A DNA stretch of 64,000 nucleotides from Pseudoalteromonas sp. T1lg48 (lineage in GTDB: Bacteria; Pseudomonadota; Gammaproteobacteria; Enterobacterales; Alteromonadaceae): contig NZ_PQCC01000018.1 in NCBI RefSeq assembly GCF_002964785.1, positions 372,001 to 436,000 on the forward strand. Reading direction: 5' to 3'. Of this stretch, positions 1 through 8,827 are shown piece by piece. Numbering within the stretch: position 1 is the stretch's first letter; every line of letters begins with the position of its first letter. The position numbers and the translations under genes were made by a program. The notes under the pieces were generated by a model that was not told the origin of the DNA, did not search any database, and worked only from the letters and a program-made list of their open reading frames with translations.

Positions 1-1264
1 CCTGAAGTACGATAGCAGTGATTTCGTCGCCTTTCTTGTACTCACGTACAGCTTCTTCGCCTGGAGTGTTCCAAGAGATGTCTGAAAGGTGTACAAGACC
101 GTCGATGCCACCGTCAAGGCCGATGAAGATACCGAAGTCAGTGATTGACTTGATCTTACCAGTAACTTGGTCGCCTTTGTTTTGTAGACGAGCAAATTCT
201 TGCCAAGGGTTAGCTTTACATTGCTTAAGACCTAGAGAAATACGACGACGCTCTTCGTCGATTTCTAGAACCATTACTTCTACGTTGTCACCTAGTGAAA
301 CAACTTTAGATGGGTGGATGTTTTTGTTAGTCCAATCCATCTCAGAAACGTGTACTAGACCTTCTACGCCTTCTTCGATTTCAACGAAACAGCCGTAGTC
401 AGTTAGGTTAGTTACACGACCAGATAGCTTAGCGCCTTCTGGGTAACGGTTAGCAATTTCTTGCCATGGATCTTCGCCAAGCTGCTTAAGACCTAGAGAA
501 ACACGTGTCTTCTCTTTGTCGAACTTAAGAACTTTAACGTTGATTTCGTCGCCAACATTCACGATTTCTGAAGGGTGCTTAACACGCTTCCACGCCATGT
601 CAGTGATGTGTAGTAGACCGTCAACACCACCTAGGTCAACGAACGCACCGTAGTCTGTAAGGTTCTTAACGATACCTTTAACTTCTTGACCTTCAACAAG
701 GTTCTGAAGAAGTTCTTCACGCTCTTGTGAGTTCTCTGATTCGATAACTGCACGGCGAGAAACAACAACGTTGTTACGCTTCTGGTCAAGCTTGATTACT
801 TTGAACTCAAGCTCTTTGCCTTCAAGGTGAGTTGTGTCACGTACTGGACGAACGTCAACAAGTGAACCAGGTAGGAAGGCACGGATAGAATCAACTTCAA
901 CAGTGAAACCACCTTTAACCTTACCGTTGATAACACCAGTAACAGTTTCGTTTTCTTCACATGCTTTCTCAAGACGGATCCACGCTTCGTGACGCTTCGC
1001 TTTCTCACGAGAAAGGATAGTTTCACCGAAACCGTCTTCGATTGCATCTAGAGCAACATCTACTTCGTCACCAACAGCAACTTCTAGTTCACCAGCAGTA
1101 TTTTTGAACTGCTCTGCAGGGATAGCACTTTCTGACTTAAGGCCAGCGTCAACAAGAACAATGTTGTTCTCGATTGAGATTACAGTACCTTTAACGATTG
1201 AGCCCTGTTGAGCTTCAAAACCCTGTAGGCTTTCTTCAAATAACTGCGCAAAATTTTCTGACAT
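1..1264 (-). CDS. rpsA: 30S ribosomal protein S1, 3' end cut by window
   Basis: Reading the minus strand from an ATG at 1264 gives a protein beginning [13 protein letters not shown], the typical start of ribosomal protein S1, and the frame stays open to the window edge. About 421 codons of an expected ~557 are present. Several S1 RNA-binding repeats are visible by their recurring GxVxxxxxYGxFV and GLxHxS signatures, for example [18 protein letters not shown] and [19 protein letters not shown]; the last repeats lie beyond position 1. S1 unwinds and binds mRNA leaders on the 30S subunit. It lies downstream of cmk on the same strand, as in E. coli. The Shine-Dalgarno in front of the ATG is weak, which is usual for rpsA, known in E. 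coli to control its own translation through a structured leader. Confidence 0.97.
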   Translation of the reverse strand, partial: MSENFAQLFEESLQGFEAQQGSIVKGTVISIENNIVLVDAGLKSESAIPAEQFKNTAGELEVAVGDEVDVALDAIEDGFGETILSREKAKRHEAWIRLEKACEENETVTGVINGKVKGGFTVEVDSIRAFLPGSLVDVRPVRDTTHLEGKELEFKVIKLDQKRNNVVVSRRAVIESENSQEREELLQNLVEGQEVKGIVKNLTDYGAFVDLGGVDGLLHITDMAWKRVKHPSEIVNVGDEINVKVLKFDKEKTRVSLGLKQLGEDPWQEIANRYPEGAKLSGRVTNLTDYGCFVEIEEGVEGLVHVSEMDWTNKNIHPSKVVSLGDNVEVMVLEIDEERRRISLGLKQCKANPWQEFARLQNKGDQVTGKIKSITDFGIFIGLDGGIDGLVHLSDISWNTPGEEAVREYKKGDEITAIVLQ

Positions 1265-1359
1265 ACTTAATACGTCTCTATAAGTTAAATTCTCCACGTC
1301 GCGTCACTGCTCAGCGGGGTTATTAATTAAGCACGGGCGTCCTGCTCATGCGTAGGGAA

Positions 1360-2073
1360 TTATTTACTGCTTAGGTTTGCCAATTTACCGTTCATCACGG
1401 CATCGTCGAGAATAGACATGACTTTGGCAAATACTTGCTCGGCATTGAGCTCGGTGGTATCTAAGCTGACCGCGTCCTCAGCAGGAACCAACGGCGCTAC
1501 AGCACGATTCATATCGCGCTCGTCACGAGCTTGAATGTCTACAAGTAGACCACTTAGTGTAACATCCAGACCCTTGGCCTTCAACTCTTTAAAGCGTCGT
1601 TCGGCGCGCTCTTCTGCGCTGGCGGTCAGGAAAATTTTCACGTTGGCATCGGGGAACACCACTGTACCCATATCACGACCATCGGCAATCAGCCCGGCAT
1701 CACCGCGAAAGGCGCGTTGGCGACGCAATAACGCCTCACGTACGCGTGGTAGCGCCGCTACTTTTGATGCCGCAGCGCCCACTTCTTCATTACGAATACC
1801 GTGGGTCACTTCCTCGCCCTCGAGGATAATCTTACTGCTTTCACTTTCAGCATCGAAGCTAAATTGCACATCTAAATTTGCTGCAAGCGGGACTAAGGCT
1901 TCTTCATTGTCGAGTGCGATCTGGTGATGAAGCGCCGCAAGCGCTAAAACACGATATATCGCGCCACTGTCGAGCACGTCCCAGCCCAACTTTTGCGCGA
2001 GTAAACGACACACTGTACCTTTGCCCGAACCACTGGGTCCGTCAATGGTGATCACCGGCATAGATGCCTGCAT
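1360..2073 (-). CDS. cmk: Cytidylate kinase
   Basis: This 237-residue protein phosphorylates CMP and dCMP with ATP, feeding pyrimidine nucleotide pools in the cytoplasm. The P-loop GPSGSGKGT occupies residues 12-20, and [13 protein letters not shown], a strongly conserved cmk motif, lies in the middle of the protein. The start ATG at 2073 is preceded by a strong AGGAGG about six bases upstream, so it is preferred over the second Met five codons in. Length matches the family. It sits between aroA and rpsA on the same strand, the arrangement seen in many gammaproteobacteria, and may share transcripts with rpsA. Confidence 0.97.
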   Translation of the reverse strand: MQASMPVITIDGPSGSGKGTVCRLLAQKLGWDVLDSGAIYRVLALAALHHQIALDNEEALVPLAANLDVQFSFDAESESSKIILEGEEVTHGIRNEEVGAAASKVAALPRVREALLRRQRAFRGDAGLIADGRDMGTVVFPDANVKIFLTASAEERAERRFKELKAKGLDVTLSGLLVDIQARDERDMNRAVAPLVPAEDAVSLDTTELNAEQVFAKVMSILDDAVMNGKLANLSSK

Positions 2074-2203
2074 TTAAACCTCCTGCATGCACAGCAAACA
2101 TTTTAAAACCGACGTATTATACGTGAACTTTTTTGTAAATTCGCGTTAATAGGTCAGATTTTTACGATTGTTTTGTAACAGATCAATAAATGTATGAATG
2201 GAT

Positions 2204-2235
2204 ATGCCCGCCTAACCTAGGCCGTAAGCGGGCAT
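2204..2235 (-). other. Inverted repeat just after aroA
   Basis: Eight-base perfect arms ATGCCCGC and GCGGGCAT flank a 16-base loop directly after the aroA stop. No run of T follows on the minus strand, so it is a poor intrinsic terminator; it may be an mRNA-stabilising or pausing hairpin between aroA and cmk. Confidence 0.4.
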
Positions 2236-2240
2236 GGGGA

Positions 2241-3521
2241 TTAGCCGTGACTGACGCTGGCTAAGGTATCAAAGTAGGTTGGAAACGTCTTAGCGGTACA
2301 ACCTGGGTCGTTAATGGTTACCGGCCAGCCTCCGACGGCTACCATGGAAAAACACATGGCAATTCGGTGGTCGTTATAAGTATCAATGGCCACATCGTTT
2401 AGCTGCGCCGGCGGCGTGATCTCAATATAATCATGCCCCTCCACCACTTCGGCACCGAGCTTTTTCAACTCCGTTGCCATGGCATACAAACGGTCGGTTT
2501 CTTTAACGCGCCAGTTGTAAATGTTGCGGATTGCGGTTTTACCCTTGGCAAACAGAGCTACGGTCGCAAGCGTCATGGCTGCATCGGGAATCGCGTTGGC
2601 ATCGATATCGACACCATTGAGCTGCCCTTTGCGTACCACCAGCTTGTTGTCGTACCAATCGATGTCGGCGCCTACGCGTTTCATCACCTCGGCAAAACCT
2701 ATGTCACCCTGCACCGACGCCTTACCGACACCGTGAATGGTGATCTCGCCACCATTAATTGCAGCCGCGGCGATAAAATAGGAAGCCGAAGACGCATCCC
2801 CTTCTACCATGATTTCACCAGGAGAGACGTACTGCTGCCCACCCTTAACATGAAAACTCTGATACTGGTTGTTGCTGACCTCAACGCCGAACTTTCGCAT
2901 GACACCCAGGGTGATATCTATATAGGGCTTTGATACCAGCTCGCCCTTAATGGTGATACTTGTGTCACCACTAAACAAAGGCGCGGCCATTAATAACGCG
3001 GTTAGAAATTGGCTGGAAATACTGCCATCTATGCTCACTTCACCACCGGTCAGGGTTTGGCCTTTTATGGCCAAAGGCGGGTAATCCTGCGCTTTTAGGT
3101 ATTCTATGTCGGCACCCAAGGCACGCAAGGCATCGACCAAGTGCCCGATTGGGCGCTCTTCCATGCGCGGCTCACCACCTAATTCAAACTCACCCTGGGT
3201 GGCTGCAAGTACCGCGGTTAATGGCCTGTATGCGGTACCGGCATTACCCAAAAATAACGGCTCTTCGGGCGTGTCCAGCGTGCCACCTTGGCCATGTACC
3301 AGGGCCTGAGTTTTGTCCTCACTCAGCTCAACGTTCACTCCCATCAATGCGAGCGCACCCAACATATGACGAATATCGTCGCTATCAAGCAGATTCGTTA
3401 CCTTGGTGCTGCCTTGACATAAGGCGGCCAACAAGAGAATACGGTTGGACAAGCTCTTCGAGCCGGGTAACACCACTTCGCCTTGCACCTTGTTAATGGG
3501 CTCTAAGCGTAATGATTCCAT
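2241..3521 (-). CDS. aroA: 5-enolpyruvylshikimate-3-phosphate synthase (EPSP synthase)
   Basis: This 426-residue enzyme joins shikimate-3-phosphate and phosphoenolpyruvate in the sixth step of chorismate synthesis. The N-terminal PGSKSLSNR (Lys22) and the [13 protein letters not shown] loop mark the PEP and S3P sites and a class I (E. coli-like) enzyme; the Met usual in NAGTAMRPL is Tyr here. The C-terminal half carries [10 protein letters not shown]. The ATG overlaps the serC stop by one base (TAATG), so the two genes are almost certainly cotranscribed and translationally coupled, as in the E. coli serC-aroA operon. Confidence 0.97.
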   Translation of the reverse strand: MESLRLEPINKVQGEVVLPGSKSLSNRILLLAALCQGSTKVTNLLDSDDIRHMLGALALMGVNVELSEDKTQALVHGQGGTLDTPEEPLFLGNAGTAYRPLTAVLAATQGEFELGGEPRMEERPIGHLVDALRALGADIEYLKAQDYPPLAIKGQTLTGGEVSIDGSISSQFLTALLMAAPLFSGDTSITIKGELVSKPYIDITLGVMRKFGVEVSNNQYQSFHVKGGQQYVSPGEIMVEGDASSASYFIAAAAINGGEITIHGVGKASVQGDIGFAEVMKRVGADIDWYDNKLVVRKGQLNGVDIDANAIPDAAMTLATVALFAKGKTAIRNIYNWRVKETDRLYAMATELKKLGAEVVEGHDYIEITPPAQLNDVAIDTYNDHRIAMCFSMVAVGGWPVTINDPGCTAKTFPTYFDTLASVSHG

Positions 3522-4603
3522 TAACTGTGCTCCTGAGCGAATTGCTCCATAAAGGTCACTAAGGCCTCAATACCCGCCACCGGCATAGCGTTATAGATGC
3601 TGGCACGCATCCCACCAACAAAGCGATGCCCTTCTAGTGCAAGTAAGCCCGCCTGTTGAGAAAGAGCAAGGAAGCGCTCATTGAGGCTCTCATCATTGAG
3701 CCAAAATGGCACATTCATTAGTGAGCGACAGTCTTTTGCAACCTTGTTGCTGTAGAAATCCGACGCATCAATGTAGTCGTATAAAACTGCCGCCTTGTTC
3801 TTATTATGACGTTGCATCGCTGGCACGCCGCCTTGCTCTTCAAGCCATTTAAACACCACATCGGCCAGGTACCAGGCAAAGGTAGGTGGCGTATTATACA
3901 TGCTGCCCTGCTCGGCCTCGACGGCGTAGTCTAGAATACCGGGACGCGGCACACCTGCACGCTCAAACAGAGTCTTGCGTACAATAACTATGGCCAAGCC
4001 CGATGGGCCGATGTTTTTCTGTGCCCCGGCGTAAATCACATCGAACTGATTTACATCGATTTCACGGGACAGGATCATGGACGACATATCGGCGACAATC
4101 GGTGCCGTTGGGTGGCTTGGCACATCAAATAGCTCTACCCCGTCTATGGTTTCATTAGGACAATAATGAATATAGCTGGCCTTTTCCGGCAAAGGCCATT
4201 GCGATACGGGAAGTACACCGAATTGCCCGTCTTTATCATCACGGACGTTTATTTCAACCACATCGGTGTATTTTTTAGCTTCTTTAGCGGCACCGTCGGA
4301 CCAGATACCGGTATTGATATACACAGCCGGCGCATCATCGAGATGCAGATTCATGGGCACCGCGGCAAACTGGCCGCGGCCACCACCATGCATAAAGAGC
4401 ACGGCAAATTCATCACTAATATTCATTAGTCGGCGCAAACGTGCCTCACACTGCTGAGCCATAGTCAAAAAAGGTTCGGCACGATGGCTTACTTCCATGA
4501 CCGAGACACCCAAACCTTGCCAGTCGAGAAACTCTTGTTGTGCTTTTTGCATAACCGCCGGAGGTAACATGGCAGGACCGGCACAAAAGTTATATACGCT
4601 CAT
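3521..4603 (-). CDS. serC: Phosphoserine aminotransferase
   Basis: A PLP-dependent aminotransferase of 360 residues that makes 3-phosphoserine from 3-phosphohydroxypyruvate, and also acts in pyridoxal phosphate synthesis. It begins [14 protein letters not shown], the family N-terminus; the PLP lysine lies in [12 protein letters not shown] and [14 protein letters not shown] is near the C-terminus. An in-frame upstream start at 4639 exists, but the ATG at 4603 has a GAGGAAG ribosome site at the right distance and matches the family start, so it is chosen. It overlaps aroA by one base and is divided from gyrA by that gene's terminator. A 10-bp perfect inverted repeat lies in its leader (4631-4654). 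Confidence 0.97.
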   Translation of the reverse strand: MSVYNFCAGPAMLPPAVMQKAQQEFLDWQGLGVSVMEVSHRAEPFLTMAQQCEARLRRLMNISDEFAVLFMHGGGRGQFAAVPMNLHLDDAPAVYINTGIWSDGAAKEAKKYTDVVEINVRDDKDGQFGVLPVSQWPLPEKASYIHYCPNETIDGVELFDVPSHPTAPIVADMSSMILSREIDVNQFDVIYAGAQKNIGPSGLAIVIVRKTLFERAGVPRPGILDYAVEAEQGSMYNTPPTFAWYLADVVFKWLEEQGGVPAMQRHNKNKAAVLYDYIDASDFYSNKVAKDCRSLMNVPFWLNDESLNERFLALSQQAGLLALEGHRFVGGMRASIYNAMPVAGIEALVTFMEQFAQEHS

Positions 4604-4630
4604 TACTTCTTCCTCATTCCACTTCGCGTA

Positions 4631-4654
4631 CCCACACAATACTCATTGTGTGGG
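4631..4654 (-). promoter_or_regulatory. Inverted repeat in the serC leader
   Basis: CCCACACAAT and ATTGTGTGGG form a perfect 10-bp stem with a 4-base loop, ending 27 bases before the serC start codon on the minus strand. No T run follows in the serC direction, so it is more likely a leader hairpin or a dyad operator than a terminator. Function inferred only from position. Confidence 0.4.
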
Positions 4655-4686
4655 CTATTTAAATTGAAAATATTTTATACAGGGAT

Positions 4687-4712
4687 TAAAAAAGCGGCCG
4701 AAGCCGCTTTTT
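4687..4712 (-). terminator. gyrA intrinsic terminator
   Basis: On the minus strand the stem GCGGC-TTCG-GCCGC, with the stable TTCG loop, is followed by a run of T and lies immediately after the gyrA stop. The A-rich left flank also lets it act as part of a longer A/U stem. Confidence 0.85.
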
Positions 4713-4717
4713 AGAGA

Positions 4718-7420
4718 TTACTCAGAATCTTGGTCGGGGTTGTCAACAACGACATCTGGCGTTTGCTCGCCCTGCCCTTGCTCTTCCCCCTGATCCAAAG
4801 TAACCAACTCATCTTCATCGATTTCTTCGATACGTTGTAAACCAACGACCTGCTCGCCGTCAACCGTACGGATCAAAATAACCCCTTGGGTATTACGGCC
4901 CACGGTAGAAACTTCGTTCACACGGGTACGTACCAGGGTACCACGATTCGAAATAATCATGATTTCGTCGTTATCATCCACCTGCACGGCACCGACCACA
5001 GAACCATTACGTTCGCTTACCTTAATAGATACCACACCCTGAGTCGCGCGACTCTTGGATGGGTAGTCCTCCAAGGCGGTACGCTTACCATACCCGTTTT
5101 CGGTTACGGTAAGAATGGCACCATCTGACTTAGGCACGATTAACGACACCACGCGCTGGTCGTCGGCCATCTTAATACCACGTACACCGGTGGCGGTACG
5201 ACCCATTGGACGCACACCCTTGAACTTGATTTCCGGGTTGCCCTCTTCATCAAGCACAGGGTTACCGTTTTCATCAACCACTGCAGACTCTTCTGCTTCT
5301 TTGAAGCGTACAACCTTACCGGCGTCGGTAAAGAGCATGATCTCATTGCTGCCATCGGTGATATCAACACCGATCAGGCTATCGCCTTCATTGAGGTTCA
5401 CGGCAATAATGCCGCTTGCACGCTGACGGCTGTAGGCGGTTAGTGGCGTCTTCTTCACGGTACCAAAGGCGGTGGCCATAAAGACAAACTTATCTTCTTC
5501 GTACTCGCGCACTGGCAAGATGGCGGTAATACGCTCATCGGCTTCCAGCGGCAACAAGTTGACGATCGGCTTACCACGTGCTGCACGGCTCGCTAGCGGC
5601 AACTGATAGACCTTCAACCAGTACAGGCGACCGGCGGTCGAGAAACACAGGATGGTGTCGTGGGTGTTCGCGACCAACAGACGCTCAATAAAGTCTTCGT
5701 CTTTCATCTTGGTAGCGGATTTACCCTTACCACCACGGCGCTGCGCTTCATAATCGCTCAGCGGTTGATACTTCACATAACCTTCGTGAGAAAGGGTTAC
5801 CACCACATTTTCTTCGGTGATCAAGTCTTCCAGGCTGATATCATGAGCCGCAGCACTGATTTCCGTGCGGCGCTCATCGCCATAGGTTTCCTTGATGGTA
5901 ACCAATTCATCGCGGATCACTTCCATTAAGCGCTCTGGAGAGCCTAAGATGTGCAATAGTTCCGCGATAAGCTCAAGTAGCTCTTGATATTCATCAAGGA
6001 TCTTCTCGTGCTCTAAGCCAGTTAGTTTATGCAGGCGTAACTCTAGGATTGCCTGAGCCTGCTGCTCGGATAAATAGTACTGGCCATCGCGAATACCTAA
6101 GTCATCCGCCAACCAGTCTGGACGTGCAGCGTTGTCACCAGCTTTTTCCAGCATGGCTTTAACATTACCTAGTTCCCACGGGCGAGCAACAAGCGCTTGC
6201 TTGGCTTCCGCTGGTGTAGGCGACTTACGGATCAGTTCGATAATCGGGTCAATGTTGGCCAGGGCAATGGCTAAACCTTCAAGGGTATGAGCACGCTCAC
6301 GAGCTTTACGCAAGTCGAATACGGTACGACGAGTCACCACTTCGCGACGGTGCAAGATGAAGGCTTCCAGCATTTCCTTGATGTTGAAACACTTCGGTTG
6401 ATTACCGTCCAAGGCTACCATGTTGATACCAAAGACAGTTTGCATCTGGGTTTGGGCGTACAGGTTGTTCAGTACAACTTCACCCACTTCACCGCGCTTG
6501 ATTTCAATAACAATGCGCATGCCGTCTTTATCAGACTCATCGCGCAGCGCACTGATGCCTTCGATCTTCTTATCTTTAACCAGCTCGGCGATTTTCTCGA
6601 TAAGGCGTGCTTTATTCACCTGATATGGAATTTCGTGAACAATAATGGTCTCTCGACCTGTTTTTTCATCGACTTCCACTTCCGCGCGAGCACGGATATA
6701 AATCTTGCCGCGACCGGTTTTATACGCCTGTTCGATGCCTTTTTTACCATTGATAATGGCCGCCGTTGGGAAATCGGGGCCTGGTATGTATTCCATCAAC
6801 TCTTCAATGGTGGTTTCTGGCTCTTTGATCAAGGCTAAGCAACCGTTGACCACCTCGGTGAGGTTATGAGGCGGGATATTGGTTGCCATACCTACGGCGA
6901 TACCCGATGAACCATTGACCAACAGGTTAGGTACCTTAGTTGGCAGCACATCTGGGATCTGCTCGGTGCCATCATAGTTAGGCACATAATCAACGGTTTC
7001 TTTTTCTAGGTCGGCTAATAACTCTTGGGAAAGTTTTGCCATGCGTACTTCGGTGTAACGCATCGCCGCCGCCGAGTCACCATCCACGGAACCAAAATTA
7101 CCTTGGCCATCAACCAACATATAACGCAGTGAAAACGGCTGCGCCATACGTACTATGGTGTCGTATACGGCACTGTCGCCGTGCGGGTGGTATTTACCGA
7201 TGACGTCGCCCACTACACGGGCAGATTTTTTATACGGTTTGTTCCAGTCATTGCGGAGTTCATTCATGGCGAACAATACACGACGGTGCACCGGCTTTAA
7301 GCCGTCACGAACGTCGGGAAGCGCACGCCCTACGATTACACTCATGGCGTAATCCAGGTAGGAATTTTTTAACTCATCTTCAATATTAACCGGAAGGACT
7401 TCATTGGCGAGATCAGTCAT
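4718..7420 (-). CDS. gyrA: DNA gyrase subunit A
   Basis: The 900-residue breakage-reunion subunit of gyrase introduces negative supercoils with GyrB. The N-terminus aligns without gaps to E. coli GyrA: the active tyrosine is Tyr122 in AAMRYTE, and the quinolone-resistance region has the sensitive residues Ser83 and Asp87 ([10 protein letters not shown]). The C-terminal domain shows the six-bladed wrapping domain, with the GyrA-box in [10 protein letters not shown]. An acidic insertion around [15 protein letters not shown] in a CTD blade accounts for most of the extra length over the 875-residue E. coli protein. The C-tail is strongly acidic, as usual. It is transcribed alone toward serC and ends at a strong terminator. 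Confidence 0.98.
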   Translation of the reverse strand: MTDLANEVLPVNIEDELKNSYLDYAMSVIVGRALPDVRDGLKPVHRRVLFAMNELRNDWNKPYKKSARVVGDVIGKYHPHGDSAVYDTIVRMAQPFSLRYMLVDGQGNFGSVDGDSAAAMRYTEVRMAKLSQELLADLEKETVDYVPNYDGTEQIPDVLPTKVPNLLVNGSSGIAVGMATNIPPHNLTEVVNGCLALIKEPETTIEELMEYIPGPDFPTAAIINGKKGIEQAYKTGRGKIYIRARAEVEVDEKTGRETIIVHEIPYQVNKARLIEKIAELVKDKKIEGISALRDESDKDGMRIVIEIKRGEVGEVVLNNLYAQTQMQTVFGINMVALDGNQPKCFNIKEMLEAFILHRREVVTRRTVFDLRKARERAHTLEGLAIALANIDPIIELIRKSPTPAEAKQALVARPWELGNVKAMLEKAGDNAARPDWLADDLGIRDGQYYLSEQQAQAILELRLHKLTGLEHEKILDEYQELLELIAELLHILGSPERLMEVIRDELVTIKETYGDERRTEISAAAHDISLEDLITEENVVVTLSHEGYVKYQPLSDYEAQRRGGKGKSATKMKDEDFIERLLVANTHDTILCFSTAGRLYWLKVYQLPLASRAARGKPIVNLLPLEADERITAILPVREYEEDKFVFMATAFGTVKKTPLTAYSRQRASGIIAVNLNEGDSLIGVDITDGSNEIMLFTDAGKVVRFKEAEESAVVDENGNPVLDEEGNPEIKFKGVRPMGRTATGVRGIKMADDQRVVSLIVPKSDGAILTVTENGYGKRTALEDYPSKSRATQGVVSIKVSERNGSVVGAVQVDDNDEIMIISNRGTLVRTRVNEVSTVGRNTQGVILIRTVDGEQVVGLQRIEEIDEDELVTLDQGEEQGQGEQTPDVVVDNPDQDSE

Positions 7421-7612
7421 TGATATCCACTTTCCTTCTTATTTGCGACAGGGTGTAATCTGCACGGACTCAGCCGAGTTTATCACCTGCCCCATTGTCG
7501 TTATTATCTCAGCCCATGCTATCACATAATTTTTATTTTTACAGGCGCTAAATCTTTGCGATTTCACAAAATCCCCCCGTATAATGGCCTCAGACAAACG
7601 AGGAAGTTTTTT

Positions 7613-8323
7613 ATGACCGAACATCAAAATGTAGATACGGATGAAATTGCCAAATTTGAAGCCATTGCACAGCGCTGGTGGGATCTTGATGGTGAGTTTA
7701 AGCCCTTGCACGAGATCAACCCCCTGCGCCTAGACTTTATCGCTCAACATGCCAATGGCCTGGCCGACAAAGAAACACTCGACATAGGTTGTGGTGGTGG
7801 CATTCTCGCCGAGAGCATGGCCAAGCTCGGCGCTAAGGTCACGGGTATCGATATGGGTCGTGAGCCTCTTAATGTCGCGAAACTGCATAGCCTGGAGTCG
7901 GGAGTTAAGGTTGACTATCAACAAATCACCGCCGAACAGTTTGCCGCCGAGCATCCTGAGCGCTTCGATGTGGTTACCTGCATGGAAATGCTCGAGCATG
8001 TTCCGGACCCACAGTCTGTTATTGCCAGCGCCGCCGCCCTGGCCAAACCCGGTGCTCAGGTTTACTTCTCTACATTGAACAAAACCGCCAAGGCTTACTT
8101 ATTTGCGATTGTTGGCGCCGAGAAGTTGCTTAAGCTGGTGCCGGAAGGTACTCACGACCATAAAAAGTTTATCCGCCCATCGCAGCTTATCCAATGGGCA
8201 GAACAAGCCGGCTTAAAAGTGCGTCACAGTGCCGGACTAAGCTATAACCCGCTAAGCAAGCAATACACCCTCGGCCGGGACTTGGATGTTAATTACCTTT
8301 TGCACTTTGAAAAGCTGGCGTAA
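7613..8323 (+). CDS. ubiG: Ubiquinone biosynthesis O-methyltransferase
   Basis: A 236-residue class I SAM-dependent methyltransferase that performs both O-methylations in ubiquinone synthesis. The SAM site is seen in [16 protein letters not shown] (motif I), with [14 protein letters not shown] (post I/II) following. The frame is open upstream to 7556, but the ATG at 7613 follows GAGGAAG at good spacing and gives the usual family start ([19 protein letters not shown]). It is divergent from gyrA and precedes the nrd control region, the same neighbourhood as in E. coli and Shewanella. Confidence 0.96.
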   Translation: MTEHQNVDTDEIAKFEAIAQRWWDLDGEFKPLHEINPLRLDFIAQHANGLADKETLDIGCGGGILAESMAKLGAKVTGIDMGREPLNVAKLHSLESGVKVDYQQITAEQFAAEHPERFDVVTCMEMLEHVPDPQSVIASAAALAKPGAQVYFSTLNKTAKAYLFAIVGAEKLLKLVPEGTHDHKKFIRPSQLIQWAEQAGLKVRHSAGLSYNPLSKQYTLGRDLDVNYLLHFEKLA

Positions 8324-8367
8324 ATAAAGCGTAGTAAATCCGACTGGTGTTTTTCAAAAGTACGCAT

Positions 8368-8414
8368 ACACTATATCTGGTGGTTTGTTATTTTTTAAAC
8401 ACCAGATATAGTGA
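8368..8414 (+). promoter_or_regulatory. NrdR box pair A
   Basis: Two 16-mers, ACACTATATCTGGTGG at 8368-8383 and ACACCAGATATAGTGA at 8399-8414, both resemble the NrdR consensus (ACACNATATNTNGTGT-like). Their centres are 31 bp apart, about three helical turns, the spacing known for NrdR pairs. Together they also form a 14-bp perfect inverted repeat. NrdR is the ATP/dATP-sensing repressor of ribonucleotide reductase genes. Confidence 0.7.
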
Positions 8415-8576
8415 AAATGTGAAATTCATATGATGAAAAGATGGTCGACTTGATGATAAAAAACCCAGTCGGTTAGACTTGGAAAAAATCATTAAATTTG
8501 TGTTTTTTGACGTTGATTTTCGCCGACCGACAGCGTTAAAAATGTTTGAAGGTTAACGGTTACTAACTGCGGCAAC

Positions 8577-8585
8577 TTATCCACA
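8577..8585 (+). promoter_or_regulatory. DnaA box
   Basis: TTATCCACA is a perfect high-affinity DnaA box. DnaA boxes control the E. coli nrdAB promoter, so a role in coupling dNTP supply to replication is plausible here, though a single 9-mer can occur by chance. Confidence 0.55.
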
Positions 8586-8623
8586 GATTGTCACAGTTTG
8601 AGCCTCTTGCAAATACACGCAGA

Positions 8624-8670
8624 CCCCACTATCTTGTGAATCACAGTGATGAAAACACCATATCTAGTGT
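8624..8670 (+). promoter_or_regulatory. NrdR box pair B (one strong, one degenerate)
   Basis: ACACCATATCTAGTGT at 8655-8670 is a near-perfect NrdR box. Exactly 31 bp upstream, centre to centre, CCCCACTATCTTGTGA at 8624-8639 keeps most of the conserved positions. The pair lies about 160 bases before the nrdA start, where a repressor would be expected. Confidence 0.7.
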
Positions 8671-8827
8671 TTAAATCTTACACAGCTATAAATGCTTGGT
8701 AGCCGTGGGCGATGGCGCAAAGCGAAGGTATGCTTAGACGTAGTAAATACATCGCCTGCTATAGCTGAAAAAGACATCTTTAACAGCTGTGCGCTAATAC
8801 AATTAATTATAATTACGGGCAATAACT

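Larger units (their letters stand above)
8324..8827 (+). promoter_or_regulatory. nrdA: nrdAB control region (no gene)
   Basis: No coding sequence is supported in these 504 bases. They hold four NrdR-box-like 16-mers arranged as two pairs (8368-8414 and 8624-8670) and a consensus DnaA box (8577-8585), each listed separately. A TATAAA at 8687-8692 just after the second pair could be a -10 element, although no good -35 accompanies it. The last ~130 bases would be an nrdA leader. Confidence 0.75.

Noticed and set aside
2204..2235. Hairpin after aroA as a strong terminator
   Set aside because: Good stem but no U run and a long loop; listed only as an inverted repeat.
6287..6838. 183-residue plus-strand frame inside gyrA
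   Set aside because: Complete antisense shadow of a strongly conserved gyrA region.
7439..7711. 90-residue minus-strand frame between gyrA and ubiG
   Set aside because: It covers the ubiG ribosome site and first codons in antisense, has no ribosome site of its own and no recognisable pattern.
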